A stretch of 64,000 nt of DNA from Haloarchaeobius amylolyticus (lineage in GTDB: Archaea; Halobacteriota; Halobacteria; Halobacteriales; Natrialbaceae). Location: contig NZ_JANHDH010000001.1 in assembly GCF_026616195.1 (NCBI RefSeq), positions 496,001 through 560,000 on the forward strand. Direction: 5' to 3'. This document shows positions 41,263 through 49,654 of the stretch, in pieces (positions within the stretch are counted from its first letter, which is position 1; each line of letters starts with the position of its first letter). Made by a program: the position numbers and the translations under genes. Under the pieces are notes generated by a model that saw only the letters and a program-made list of their open reading frames with translations, did not search any database and was not told where the DNA came from.

Positions 41263-43386
41263 ATGAGTGACCCAACCGCGCGGAACCGGCTCGACGAGGA
41301 GGCATCGCCGTACCTCCGACAGCACGCGGACAACCCCGTCAACTGGCAGCCGTGGGACGAGGCCGCCCTCTCGAAAGCCCGCGAGGAGGACAGACCCATC
41401 TTCCTCTCGGTGGGCTACTCGGCGTGTCACTGGTGTCACGTCATGGAGGACGAGAGCTTCGAGGACGAGGCCGTCGCCGAGGTCCTGAACGAACACTTCG
41501 TCCCCATCAAGGTCGACCGCGAGGAGCGCCCCGACCTCGACTCCATCTACCAGACGGTCTGTCAGGCCGTCACGGGCCGCGGTGGCTGGCCCCTCTCGGT
41601 GTGGCTCACACCCGAGGGCAAGCCCTTCTACGTCGGGACGTACTTCCCGCGGGAGGCCAGGCGCAACATGCCCGGCTTCCTCTCCCTGCTGGAGAACGTC
41701 GCGGAGTCCTGGAACGACCCGGAGCAGCGCGAGGAGATGGCGAACCGGGCCGAGCAGTGGACCCGGGTGGCGAAGGACCAGCTGGAGGACGTCGAATCGC
41801 CGGGCGAGGACGCCCCCGGCGAGGACATCCTCTCCGACGCCGCCGGCTCGCTGATGCGCAGCGTCGACGCCGAGTACGGCGGCTTCGGCAACTCCGGGCC
41901 GAAGTTCCCGCAGGAGGCTCGCCTGCACGTCCTCCTGCGCGCCTTCGACCGCTCCGGGCGCGAGGGCTTCCGCGAGGCCGTCACGGCGAACCTCGACGCG
42001 ATGGGCGACGGCGGCCTCTACGACCACGTCGGCGGTGGCTTCCACCGCTACTGCACCGACCGCGACTGGACGGTGCCCCACTTCGAGAAGATGCTGTACG
42101 ACAACGCCGAACTCTCCCGGATCTTCCTCGCGGGCTACCAGGTCACGGGTGAAGAGCGCTACCGCGACCGCGTCGAGGAGACCCTGGAGTTCGTCACCCG
42201 CGAGCTCCAGCACGACGACGGCGGCTTCTTCGCGACGCTCGACGCCCAGTCCGCGAACGCCGAGGGCGAGCAGGAGGAGGGCGCGTTCTACGTCTGGACG
42301 CCGGAACAGGTGCAGGACGTGCTCGACGACGAGACGGACGCCGAGCTGTTCTGCGACCGCTACGGCGTCACGAGCAAGGGCAACTTCGAGAACGGCCAGA
42401 CCGTGCTGACGCTCTCGGCGAGCATCGAGCAGCTGGCCGAGGACCACGACCTGCCCGAGGCCGAGGTGGAGGCACGCCTCGCCGACGCGAAGCAGACCAT
42501 CTTCGAGGCCCGCGAAGAGCGCCCGCGACCCCGCCGCGACGACAAGGTCCTCGCCGGATGGAACGGCCTGATGCTCTCTGCGTTCGCCGAGGCCGCCATC
42601 GTCCTCGATAAGGGCTACGCAGAGCCCGCCGAGCAGGCCCTCGCGTTCGTCCGCGAGCACCTGTGGGACGAGGAGTCGAACCGGCTGACCCGCCGCTTCG
42701 CCGACGGCGACGTGAAGGGCGAGGGCTACCTCGAGGACTACGCGTTCCTCGCCCGCGGCGCCTTCGACCTCTACCAGGCGACCGGGGACCACGCCCACCT
42801 CGACTTCGCACTCGACCTCGCCCGGACCATCGAGCGCGAGTTCTGGGATAGTGAGCAGGAGACCGTCTTCTTCACGCCGGCCGGCGGCGAGGACCTCGTC
42901 GCCCGCCCGCAGGAACTGCGCGACCAGTCGACGCCCTCCTCGCTGGGCGTCACCCTCGACGTGTTGCTCTCGCTCTCGCACTTCGCGCCCGAGGACGACT
43001 TCGAGACGGTCGTCGAGTCGGTGCTCACCACGCACGGCGGCCGCATCGAGTCCAGCCCGCTGGAGTACGCCTCGCTGGTGCTGGCGGCGGACCGCTGGAA
43101 CACGGGCGACCTCGAGTTGACCCTCGTCGCCGACGAGCGCCCCGAGGAGTGGCGCGAGACGCTCGCCGAGACGTACCTGCCCCTGCGTCTGCTGGCGCCC
43201 CGGCCGGCCGACGAGGAGACGTTCGAGGGCTGGCTGGCCGACCTCGACTGCGACGAGGCGCCGCCGGTCTGGGCCGACCGCGAGGCCCGTGACGGGCCGA
43301 CCGTCTACGCCTGCAAGCAGTTCACCTGCTCGCCGCCGACCGACAGCGTCCGCGAGGCTATCGACTGGGCGCAGGAGAACCTCTGA
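41263..43386 (+). CDS. Thioredoxin-domain/DUF255 protein (YyaL/Spata20-like)
   Basis: A 707-residue protein. The N-terminal ~160 residues are the DUF255 thioredoxin fold with GYSACHWCHVMEDESF (Cys55-x-x-Cys58), VKVDREERPDLD and a cis-Pro region GGWPLSVWLTPEG. The rest is a helical (alpha/alpha)6 barrel similar to N-acylglucosamine epimerase/cellobiose-type folds, with YDHVGGGFHRYCTD and PHFEKMLYDNA (about 255-285). The redox or sugar role is unknown. Similar proteins occur across archaea and bacteria. The shared intergenic region with purD is 159 bases. Confidence 0.92.
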   Translation: MSDPTARNRLDEEASPYLRQHADNPVNWQPWDEAALSKAREEDRPIFLSVGYSACHWCHVMEDESFEDEAVAEVLNEHFVPIKVDREERPDLDSIYQTVCQAVTGRGGWPLSVWLTPEGKPFYVGTYFPREARRNMPGFLSLLENVAESWNDPEQREEMANRAEQWTRVAKDQLEDVESPGEDAPGEDILSDAAGSLMRSVDAEYGGFGNSGPKFPQEARLHVLLRAFDRSGREGFREAVTANLDAMGDGGLYDHVGGGFHRYCTDRDWTVPHFEKMLYDNAELSRIFLAGYQVTGEERYRDRVEETLEFVTRELQHDDGGFFATLDAQSANAEGEQEEGAFYVWTPEQVQDVLDDETDAELFCDRYGVTSKGNFENGQTVLTLSASIEQLAEDHDLPEAEVEARLADAKQTIFEAREERPRPRRDDKVLAGWNGLMLSAFAEAAIVLDKGYAEPAEQALAFVREHLWDEESNRLTRRFADGDVKGEGYLEDYAFLARGAFDLYQATGDHAHLDFALDLARTIEREFWDSEQETVFFTPAGGEDLVARPQELRDQSTPSSLGVTLDVLLSLSHFAPEDDFETVVESVLTTHGGRIESSPLEYASLVLAADRWNTGDLELTLVADERPEEWRETLAETYLPLRLLAPRPADEETFEGWLADLDCDEAPPVWADREARDGPTVYACKQFTCSPPTDSVREAIDWAQENL

Positions 43387-43419
43387 GACGAGCGGTTCGG
43401 CAGAACGGGAGACGGCGTC

Positions 43420-43800
43420 TCAGACGTACTGTTCGAGTTCCTCGGCCAGCCACACCGCGATGGGCCGGTCCTCCTCCTCGACGAACCGGGCGAGTTCCTC
43501 GCCGGAGTCGGCGTCCTCGACGACGATCGTCGGGATGTACTCGATGCCGTACTCCTCGACGCCGGGGCCGACCTTCGAGCCGTCGTCCGCCTTCTCGACC
43601 GGGTAGTGTTCGACGTCGTCGACCTCGGCCTCGGCCAGCGCCGCACCGAAGTCCGGGAGCTGGCTGCGGCAGTCCTTGCACCAGTCGCCGCCCCACACCT
43701 TCACCACGATGTCGTCGGCGAGGGCGCGCCACACGTCGAGGCTGTCCTCGTAGCCTGCGCCGTCCCACGTCGGGGTCGGGCGCATCGTCTCGAGTTCCAT
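43420..43800 (-). CDS. Thioredoxin-fold protein
   Basis: A 126-residue thioredoxin-like protein with the redox motif WGGDWCKDCRSQLP (Cys41, Cys44) and the downstream cis-Pro loop YIPTIVV near residue 88. Thioredoxin's CGPC is replaced by CKDC, seen in several thiol reductases of haloarchaea. The start ATG at 43800 begins a short polar lead; the longer open frame upstream lies over the phosphoesterase gene. It converges on the DUF255 protein with a 33-base gap. Confidence 0.85.
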   Translation of the reverse strand: MELETMRPTPTWDGAGYEDSLDVWRALADDIVVKVWGGDWCKDCRSQLPDFGAALAEAEVDDVEHYPVEKADDGSKVGPGVEEYGIEYIPTIVVEDADSGEELARFVEEEDRPIAVWLAEELEQYV

Positions 43801-43837
43801 GCGCACCGATTCGCCACCGAGCAGTAAAAAATAGACG

Positions 43838-44950
43838 TTAGTCACATTCGCCGGTCGCGGCGGGCGACCCCGGCTCGTCCGCGGGCGCGAGTTCGTCCAC
43901 GAGGGGGTACGCGCCGGTCTGCCGGCGGACGATGCCGGCGACCATCCGGCTGCGCTCGCTGTAGGCGTGGGCGAGGTCGAGCGCCTCGGTGGCGTCGGCC
44001 CGGGTCGCCACGGGGACGTGCCAGACGCTCGTGCCGGCGGGGCCGACCTCGAGGACGAGGTACGCCTGCGGGAACGAGCAGACGGCGGGGGAGACGAGTT
44101 CGCGGACGCCCGCGGTGGCCGCGACGGCCGGGACGTGGAGGTGCCCGGAGAGGTACAGGGGGGCGCCACCGCCGGCGAGCACGTCCGCGAAGGGGCCCGG
44201 GTCGCGCATCGGGAAGGAGCCGCGCCAGGAGTGCCCGCCGGTCGCGTCGAGCAGTCCCGGCAGGTTGTGGTGGCCGACCACGAGGGGCGCGTCGTGGCGG
44301 GGCAACTCGTCGGCCAGCCACGCGCGCTGGTCGGGCGAGACGGTCCCCTCGTGGGTGTCGTCCAGCGAGCCGTCGGGGGCGTGCGCCGTGTTCAGCCCGA
44401 GGATGGAGACACCGCCGGCCTCCACGGTGAAGGGGAACCCACCCGGGGTGTACTCGCGTTCGAAGCGCGAGAGGGGCGGCACGGCGTGCTCGTCGAAGGT
44501 CTTCGGCACGTCGTGGTTGCCGGGGACCGCGACGAACTCGTGGTCCAACTCGCCGAGCACGTCGCTCACGAGTTCGAAGTCCGCGGTCGCGCCGTTCTCG
44601 GTGAGGTCGCCGGTGAACACCACGAGGTCGACGTCGTGGTCGTTCAGGTCGGCGACGGCCCGCCGGAGCAACGTCTCGGTCCGGTGGAACACCTTCCACG
44701 AGCCGGTCTCGCGCGTCGAGAGGTGCACGTCGGAGACGACCGCGATGCTCGCGGGCTCTGTCGTCGCTGGCTCTGCGAAGCGTGCGAGCAGCGCCGGGCC
44801 GTCCCGCCGCAGGGGAACGTCGGCGAACGAGTCGCCGGCGGCGAACCCGCTCGGTCCCGACCCGTCACCGGCGAGCCAGTCGGTCGTTGCCGCGGCCGCG
44901 AACCCGGGGTTCCGGCCGCCCACCGTCGACGTCCCATCGTCGGCGTCCAT
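43838..44950 (-). CDS. Calcineurin-like metallophosphoesterase
   Basis: A 370-residue soluble phosphoesterase. All five family motifs appear: SDVHLSTRE (73-81), VFTGDLTENG, VPGNHDVPKTF, VVGHHNLPG and LSGHLHVPAV. The first ~65 residues are a Gly/Ala/Asp-rich extension without clear structure. Similarity is closest to Icc-type 3',5'-cyclic-nucleotide phosphodiesterases, but the substrate is not fixed. It is divergent from the RimK-like gene and followed by the thioredoxin-fold gene (37 bases), with which it may be transcribed. Confidence 0.88.
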   Translation of the reverse strand: MDADDGTSTVGGRNPGFAAAATTDWLAGDGSGPSGFAAGDSFADVPLRRDGPALLARFAEPATTEPASIAVVSDVHLSTRETGSWKVFHRTETLLRRAVADLNDHDVDLVVFTGDLTENGATADFELVSDVLGELDHEFVAVPGNHDVPKTFDEHAVPPLSRFEREYTPGGFPFTVEAGGVSILGLNTAHAPDGSLDDTHEGTVSPDQRAWLADELPRHDAPLVVGHHNLPGLLDATGGHSWRGSFPMRDPGPFADVLAGGGAPLYLSGHLHVPAVAATAGVRELVSPAVCSFPQAYLVLEVGPAGTSVWHVPVATRADATEALDLAHAYSERSRMVAGIVRRQTGAYPLVDELAPADEPGSPAATGECD

Positions 44951-44999
44951 CAGTCGACTGTGGCTAGGTGCGACGAGACATAACGCTGTCGCGCCACCG

Positions 45000-45004
45000 T
45001 TTAT
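45000..45004 (+). promoter_or_regulatory. TATA-like box before the RimK-like gene
   Basis: tttat at 45000-45004 is 29-33 bases from the TTG at 45033. This supports an uncommon TTG start in a position without a nearby in-frame ATG. Confidence 0.5.
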
Positions 45005-45032
45005 CACGGGTCGTCTCCTTTCTTCACCAGTT

Positions 45033-45866
45033 TTGCAGTCGTCTCGCCCTCGCATCGGTCTCTCGTACTGGCGCGACCGCGGCAACCCGCGCAAGCGCCG
45101 GGCGTTCGAATCGCTCGCCGACCACGCTGCGGTGGTCTGGCTGGACCCGGAGCGCGAGCACCACGACCTCGCGACCCTCGGGCTGGACCTGTTCCACGCG
45201 GCCAAGCGACGGCCCGCGTCGCTGGCCGACCTCGACCGGGCGGCCGCCGCCGGCATCGAGACGGTGAACCCGGCGGCCGCGGTCGGGCAGACCAGCGACC
45301 GGCTCGCCCGGCACGAGGCGCTCGTCCACGCCGGGGTGCCGGTCCCCCGGGCCGAGTTCGGGTCCGCGGCGACCGTCTCGCTCACACCACCGGTTCTCGT
45401 GAAGACCCGCGAGGAGGGGCGCGAGCACAGCCACGACCACGAGTTCGTCACGGCGGGGCCGGTCCGGTACGACGGCGAGCGACTGGTCGAGGCGTACGTC
45501 CCGCACACCGCCAGCGTGAAGGTCCACGTGGTCGGCGAGGCGGTCCGGGCGGTTCGCGAGTCGCCGGCGGGGCTGGCGTCGGTGCCACTCGACCCCGGCC
45601 TCGAGTCCATCGTCCGGCGGGTCAGGCACCTGTTCGGCCTCCGCGTGTTCGAACTCGACGCGGTCCGGCTCGGCGCAGGCAGTCAGGTGCCAGCCGGGAC
45701 GCTCGTCACCTCCACCGCCGAGGCGACCGCCGACTGGGTCGTGGTCGACGTGAACCCGGTCGTGAGCCTCGCGGGCGTCCCCGACGCGGTCGCGGTGTAC
45801 CGGGACTTCCTGGGCGGCCTCGTCGGCGTCGAAGTCCCGGCCCGCGTCTCGCGGGACCGGCCCTGA
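45033..45866 (+). CDS. RimK-like ATP-grasp protein
   Basis: A 277-residue ATP-grasp enzyme that probably adds an amino acid or similar carboxylate to a substrate. RPRIGLSYWRDRGNPRKR opens the family; KTSDRLARHEA-like (GQTSDRLARHEALVHAGVPVP) and LVKTREEG mark the pre-ATP and ATP regions. LVEAYVPHTASVKVHVVGE, then FELDAVR and VVVDVNPVVSLAGV (the Mg/Asn end) complete it. Start is TTG at 45033, chosen from TATA spacing and family N-terminus; the much longer open frame upstream lies over the phosphoesterase. Substrate unknown. Confidence 0.78.
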   Translation: MQSSRPRIGLSYWRDRGNPRKRRAFESLADHAAVVWLDPEREHHDLATLGLDLFHAAKRRPASLADLDRAAAAGIETVNPAAAVGQTSDRLARHEALVHAGVPVPRAEFGSAATVSLTPPVLVKTREEGREHSHDHEFVTAGPVRYDGERLVEAYVPHTASVKVHVVGEAVRAVRESPAGLASVPLDPGLESIVRRVRHLFGLRVFELDAVRLGAGSQVPAGTLVTSTAEATADWVVVDVNPVVSLAGVPDAVAVYRDFLGGLVGVEVPARVSRDRP

Positions 45867-45900
45867 CGGCCGGGGCACGTCCTGCCGGAGTCCACGGGTG

Positions 45901-45906
45901 GTTTAT
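45901..45906 (+). promoter_or_regulatory. TATA box of the cysteine-synthase gene
   Basis: gtttat lies 24-29 bases upstream of the ATG at 45930 and supports that start over the in-frame ATG at 45909. Confidence 0.6.
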
Positions 45907-45929
45907 CCGTGGCCGCACAATCCCGTGGT

Positions 45930-46910
45930 ATGTACCAGAGCATTCTGGACGCCATCGGGTCGCCACTCGTCCAGGTCTCCTCGCCCCCCGGCGTCACGGT
46001 CGCCGCGAAGGTCGAGTCGTTCAATCCGGGCGGGTCGGCGAAGGACCGGCCGGCCCGCGAGATGGTCCGGGCGGCCGAGCAGGCCGGCGAGCTCTCCCCG
46101 GGCGACCGCCTCGTCGAGCCGACGAGCGGGAACACCGGTATCGGGCTCTGCATGGTCGCGGCCGCGAAGGGCTACGACATCACCATCGTCATGCCCGACG
46201 ACATGTCCCAGGAGCGCCGCGAGATCATGGAGGCGTACGGGGCCGACATCGAACTCGTCACCGGCGACATGACCACGGCCCGGGCGCGTGCCGACGAGAT
46301 AGAGGAAGAAGAGGGCGCGGTCCAGCTCCGCCAGTTCGAGAACCCGGCGAACCCGCGGGCACACTACCGGACGACCGCCGAAGAGATACTCGAACAGGTC
46401 GGCGACCGCGAGATAGACTACTTCGTCGCCGGCGTCGGCACCGGCGGCACCTTCTCCGGCAACGTGAAGCGGCTGAAAGAGGAGTTCCCGGACATGACCG
46501 CCGTCGCCGTCGAACCCGCCTCGAACGCGGTCCTCTCGACCGGCGAGGCCGGGAGCGACGACTTCCAGGGCATGGGCCCCGGCTTCGTCAGCGACAACCT
46601 CGACACCGACCTCATCGACGAGATAGAGACGGTCGAACTCGACGAGGCGGAGGCCGCGTGTCGCCGGCTCGCCCGCGAGGAGGGCATCCTCGTCGGCCAG
46701 TCCTCCGGCGCGATGCACGTCGTCGCGAACCGGGTGGCAGAACGCATCGCGGACCCCGAGGCCGAGTGCCCGCCGGGGCCGGCGGAACTCCGCGAGGAGG
46801 GCGAGGAGGCGCTCGAGGCCGACGGCGGCGACTACGACGACTGCCCGCTCGTCGTCACCGTCTTCTGGGACTCCGGCGAGCGATACATGTCGCTCGGGCT
46901 GTTCGACTGA
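45930..46910 (+). CDS. Cysteine synthase (PLP-dependent beta-family)
   Basis: A 326-residue PLP enzyme. SFNPGGSAKDRP holds the Schiff-base Lys38, PTSGNTGIGL (65-74) binds PLP/substrate, and GVGTGGTFSGNVKRLKE binds the phosphate. It most likely makes cysteine from O-acetylserine/O-phosphoserine and sulfide, but cystathionine beta-synthase-type members look alike. The C-terminal ~40 residues are acidic (ECPPGPAELREEGEE) with DDCPLVVTVFWDSGERYMS. The gshA gene elsewhere would use its product. The start at 45930 is set by the TATA. Confidence 0.92.
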   Translation: MYQSILDAIGSPLVQVSSPPGVTVAAKVESFNPGGSAKDRPAREMVRAAEQAGELSPGDRLVEPTSGNTGIGLCMVAAAKGYDITIVMPDDMSQERREIMEAYGADIELVTGDMTTARARADEIEEEEGAVQLRQFENPANPRAHYRTTAEEILEQVGDREIDYFVAGVGTGGTFSGNVKRLKEEFPDMTAVAVEPASNAVLSTGEAGSDDFQGMGPGFVSDNLDTDLIDEIETVELDEAEAACRRLAREEGILVGQSSGAMHVVANRVAERIADPEAECPPGPAELREEGEEALEADGGDYDDCPLVVTVFWDSGERYMSLGLFD

Positions 46911-46938
46911 CGGCCGGGGAAGTGTCTCGGGGGAGCGG

Positions 46939-47832
46939 TCAGCTCTCGACCGTCGCGGTCCCCGCCACCGCGTCCCCGCCCGTGCCGCGGCGCAGGAACT
47001 CGACCAGGGCCGTGTTGAACAGGAGTGGTTTCTCGCGGGGCGTCCAGTGCCCGCAGTCCTCGAACACGACCAGTTCCGAGTCCGCGATGCGGTCGTGGGC
47101 GCGGCGCGACCACCCCACCGGGAACAGGGGGTCGCCCTCGCCGTGGACGAGCAGGACCGGCAGGTCGAGTTCGTCGAGGCGGTCCGCGTAGTTCGTCTTC
47201 ACGCGGCCGCCGGGCCCGATCTCGTTGCGCTGGAACCTCGTGAACGCCCGGCCCGCGCCGGTCTCGCTGGCGCGCTGGCGGACGTCCGAGACGAACGCCC
47301 CGGGCACCGCGTTCGGGTCGTGGACCACGCTCCCGAGCCCGAGCGCGGCGGCCTCGTTCGAGACGCCCATCATCGACCAGCCGGCCGCGTTCGCCCCTGG
47401 CAGGTGGGCGAGGGTGTACCAGACCGAGCCGGCCGGGACGGTCGACCCCAGCCCGTAGCTGTCCACGAGCGAGAGCTTCTCGACGCGCTCGGGGTGCGCG
47501 AGCGTGTAGCCGAGGGCGGCCGCCCCGCCCATCGAGATGCCGACCAGCGAGACGCTGTCGAACGCGAGCGCCTCACAGAATCCCTCCAGCACCTCGACGT
47601 AGCTCGCGATGGACGGCTCGGCGTGCGGGTCGCTGTCGCCGTAGCCCGGCCAGTCCGGGGCGTACACCCGGTAGCCCGCGTCGGCCAGTTCCTCGATGGT
47701 CAGTTTCCAGGACAGTCCCGCGTCGTCGACGCCGCCGCCGTGCAGGAGCACGACGACCGGGCCGGAGACGCCGGCCCGCCGGTAGTGGATGCGTCGACCG
47801 TCGACCTGGGCGACCCCGTGGCCCCCGGTCAT
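46939..47832 (-). CDS. Alpha/beta hydrolase
   Basis: A 297-residue hydrolase. VVLLHGGGVDD is the oxyanion region, VGISMGGAAAL contains the nucleophilic Ser near residue 108, LVHGEGDPLFPV the acid, and FEDCGHWTPREKP the catalytic His. It resembles meta-cleavage hydrolases and esterases, but no ring-cleavage cluster is adjacent. Its start overlaps the DUF5804 stop (ATGA), so the two form an operon. The longer open frame upstream of 47832 is unsupported. Confidence 0.88.
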   Translation of the reverse strand: MTGGHGVAQVDGRRIHYRRAGVSGPVVVLLHGGGVDDAGLSWKLTIEELADAGYRVYAPDWPGYGDSDPHAEPSIASYVEVLEGFCEALAFDSVSLVGISMGGAAALGYTLAHPERVEKLSLVDSYGLGSTVPAGSVWYTLAHLPGANAAGWSMMGVSNEAAALGLGSVVHDPNAVPGAFVSDVRQRASETGAGRAFTRFQRNEIGPGGRVKTNYADRLDELDLPVLLVHGEGDPLFPVGWSRRAHDRIADSELVVFEDCGHWTPREKPLLFNTALVEFLRRGTGGDAVAGTATVES

Positions 47833-48299
47833 GCGCCGAACTCCTCCGCGCTCACCCGGACGACGACCGTCTCGTCCACGTCCGGGTGGAGGTCGTACTC
47901 GGGCAGGCCGTCGTCGGTCCGTTGCACGAACAGCGGTTCGACCAGCGACGGCGGCCCCTCCTCGTTCGCCAGGACTCCGTACATCTTGCAGTACTGCCCG
48001 GTCTCGTCGGGCTTGACTGCATCGTTTCTGACCTGTGTCGCGAGGTCCCGGGAGAGCCACTCGTCCTCGACGATGGAGGGTTCGCGGACGAACACGTCGT
48101 CGACGAACCGCACGAGGTACCAGTTCAGGTCGTTACAGAGCGAGACGGCTGCCCCGACGCTCACCGTCCGGCAGGCGATGGCGTTCTCGAACGGTTCCCA
48201 GAGGTCGTACGTCGAGAGGGCCTCGCGGGCGGTCTCGCGCGAGAGCAACTCGTACCGGAGGACGGAATCGTCCGAGCCGATGAGACAGACGTCGGTCAC
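47829..48299 (-). CDS. DUF5804 family protein
   Basis: A 156-residue haloarchaeal protein with the DUF5804 pattern: TDVCLIGSDDSVLRYELLS, ETAREALSTYDLWEPFENAI, VSLCNDLNWYLVRFVDDVFV and LVEPLFVQRTDDGLP, ending VVVRVSAEEFGA. Function is unknown; it looks soluble and mixed alpha/beta. The GTG at 48299 is the best start because TDVCLIGSDD is the family N-terminus; the enclosing longer frame continues over thiI. It is translationally coupled (ATGA) to the downstream hydrolase and lies 38 bases after thiI in the same direction. Confidence 0.82.
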   Translation of the reverse strand: MTDVCLIGSDDSVLRYELLSRETAREALSTYDLWEPFENAIACRTVSVGAAVSLCNDLNWYLVRFVDDVFVREPSIVEDEWLSRDLATQVRNDAVKPDETGQYCKMYGVLANEEGPPSLVEPLFVQRTDDGLPEYDLHPDVDETVVVRVSAEEFGA

Positions 48300-48337
48300 T
48301 GGCGGCCATTGGAGGGCGGGGGGTTTGTGGATTTCGC

Positions 48338-49516
48338 TCAGAAGGAGACGCGCTCGGCGCGTTCGACCGCCTCGCGGGCACGCTCTCGCAGGTCGTCGGG
48401 TTCGGCGGCCGCGACCGCGGCGACCGACCCGTGGGTCTCGGGCTGGGCCGGCACCATCCGGTTGCAGCCCGCGGGGATGGTCGAGTCGTGGAACGTCCCG
48501 ATGTCGCGGGCCGCCTCGACGATGTCGGCCTTGTCCCACGTGAGCAGCGGGCGGTGGACCGGCAGGTCGATGGCCTGCGAGGTGACCGCGAAGTTCTGGC
48601 CGGTCTGGCTGGACTTCTGGCCCAGCGCCTCGCCGGTGACGACGCCCGCGGCCGCGGTCTCGCCGGCGATGAGCTCGCCGACCACGTAGAGGAACCGCCG
48701 GAAGACGAGCATGCGTCCGGTCTCGACCGCGTCCACGAGGGCGGCGACCACGTCCCCTGCTGGAACCTTCCACAGTGTGAGGTCGAAGTTGGGCGCGTAC
48801 TCGGCCAGGGTGCGCACCGTCTCGACCGCCCGGGCCTCGTGGTCCGGACCGCCGTAGTCTCCCAAATCGACGTACACCGGCACGACGGGACTCCCGCGGC
48901 GCATGAGTTCGAAGGCGGCCACCGGCGAGTCGATGCCGCCGCTGACCAGCGCGACCATGGGTGCCTGCGTCCCGAGCGGGAGGCCGCCGGGGCCGTCGAC
49001 GTGTTCGAGGAAGACGAACGTCTCGTCGCCGCGGATCTCGACGTGGAAGGTCAGGTCCGGGTCGTCGAGGTCGACCGCGGGCTCGAAGTCGTCCTCGACC
49101 GCCTCCCAGATGGCCTGCCCGCCCCAGCGCTGGGCGTCCTCGCTGTCGAATGGCAGGGACTTCTCGGACCGGCGGGCGTTCACCGCGAACGTCCCGCCGT
49201 CGTAGTGCGCCCGGGCGGTCGCGACCAGTGCCTCGGTGATGGCCTCGCGCTCGGACGGGACCGACAGGGCCGGGCTGGCGGAGACGACGCCGAAGGCCTT
49301 CGCGGCGGCCTCGGTCGCGGCCTCGACCTGTGCCTCGTCCGTCCTGACGAGGATGCGCGACCAGGGCTGCTCGACGGTCGCGTCGACGCCCGCGGCCGCG
49401 AGCAACGCCTCGACGTTCTCGACGAGGCGGCGCTCCATGCGTCGCTGGACGCCCGTGCTCTTCACGTTGAGGTCGCCGTGGCGCACGACGACCGTCCCGG
49501 CCCCCGGGGGATGCAT
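48338..49516 (-). CDS. thiI: tRNA 4-thiouridine synthetase / thiamine thiazole sulfurtransferase ThiI
   Basis: A 392-residue enzyme that adenylates U8 of tRNA for 4-thiouridine and, in some organisms, supplies sulfur for thiamine thiazole. The N-terminal ferredoxin-like/THUMP region runs from residue 1 to ~170. The PP-loop is VSGGIDSPVA (191-200). TGEALGQKSSQTGQN follows, and PAGCNRMVPAQPETH holds the Cys that acts like E. coli Cys344. There is no C-terminal rhodanese domain, as in other archaeal ThiI. The ATG at 49516 is 23-28 bases from a palindromic TTTAAA box. The next genes downstream are DUF5804 and a hydrolase. Confidence 0.93.
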   Translation of the reverse strand: MHPPGAGTVVVRHGDLNVKSTGVQRRMERRLVENVEALLAAAGVDATVEQPWSRILVRTDEAQVEAATEAAAKAFGVVSASPALSVPSEREAITEALVATARAHYDGGTFAVNARRSEKSLPFDSEDAQRWGGQAIWEAVEDDFEPAVDLDDPDLTFHVEIRGDETFVFLEHVDGPGGLPLGTQAPMVALVSGGIDSPVAAFELMRRGSPVVPVYVDLGDYGGPDHEARAVETVRTLAEYAPNFDLTLWKVPAGDVVAALVDAVETGRMLVFRRFLYVVGELIAGETAAAGVVTGEALGQKSSQTGQNFAVTSQAIDLPVHRPLLTWDKADIVEAARDIGTFHDSTIPAGCNRMVPAQPETHGSVAAVAAAEPDDLRERAREAVERAERVSF

Positions 49517-49537
49517 GGCCGGGAGTACCGCATCGAA

Positions 49538-49545
49538 GTTTAAAC
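49538..49545 (-). promoter_or_regulatory. TATA box of thiI
   Basis: The palindrome gtttaaac, with TTTAAA 23-28 bases before the ATG at 49516, fits a leaderless promoter in a GC-rich neighbourhood. Confidence 0.6.
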
Positions 49546-49654
49546 GACCGTCGGATACCCCGGACACCGCGAGGGAGGCAGCGTTCTCCTCTAGCAGGCC
49601 TGATAGGTCCTCGAAAAGGGTCATACTGACCGGGGGCCAAGGGTGTACTGACCG

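Noticed and set aside
41104-43035. Upstream extension of purD to 1078 codons
   Set aside because: It lies antisense to the DUF255 gene; the MSDTLLLVGGGG start at 41103 is the family N-terminus.
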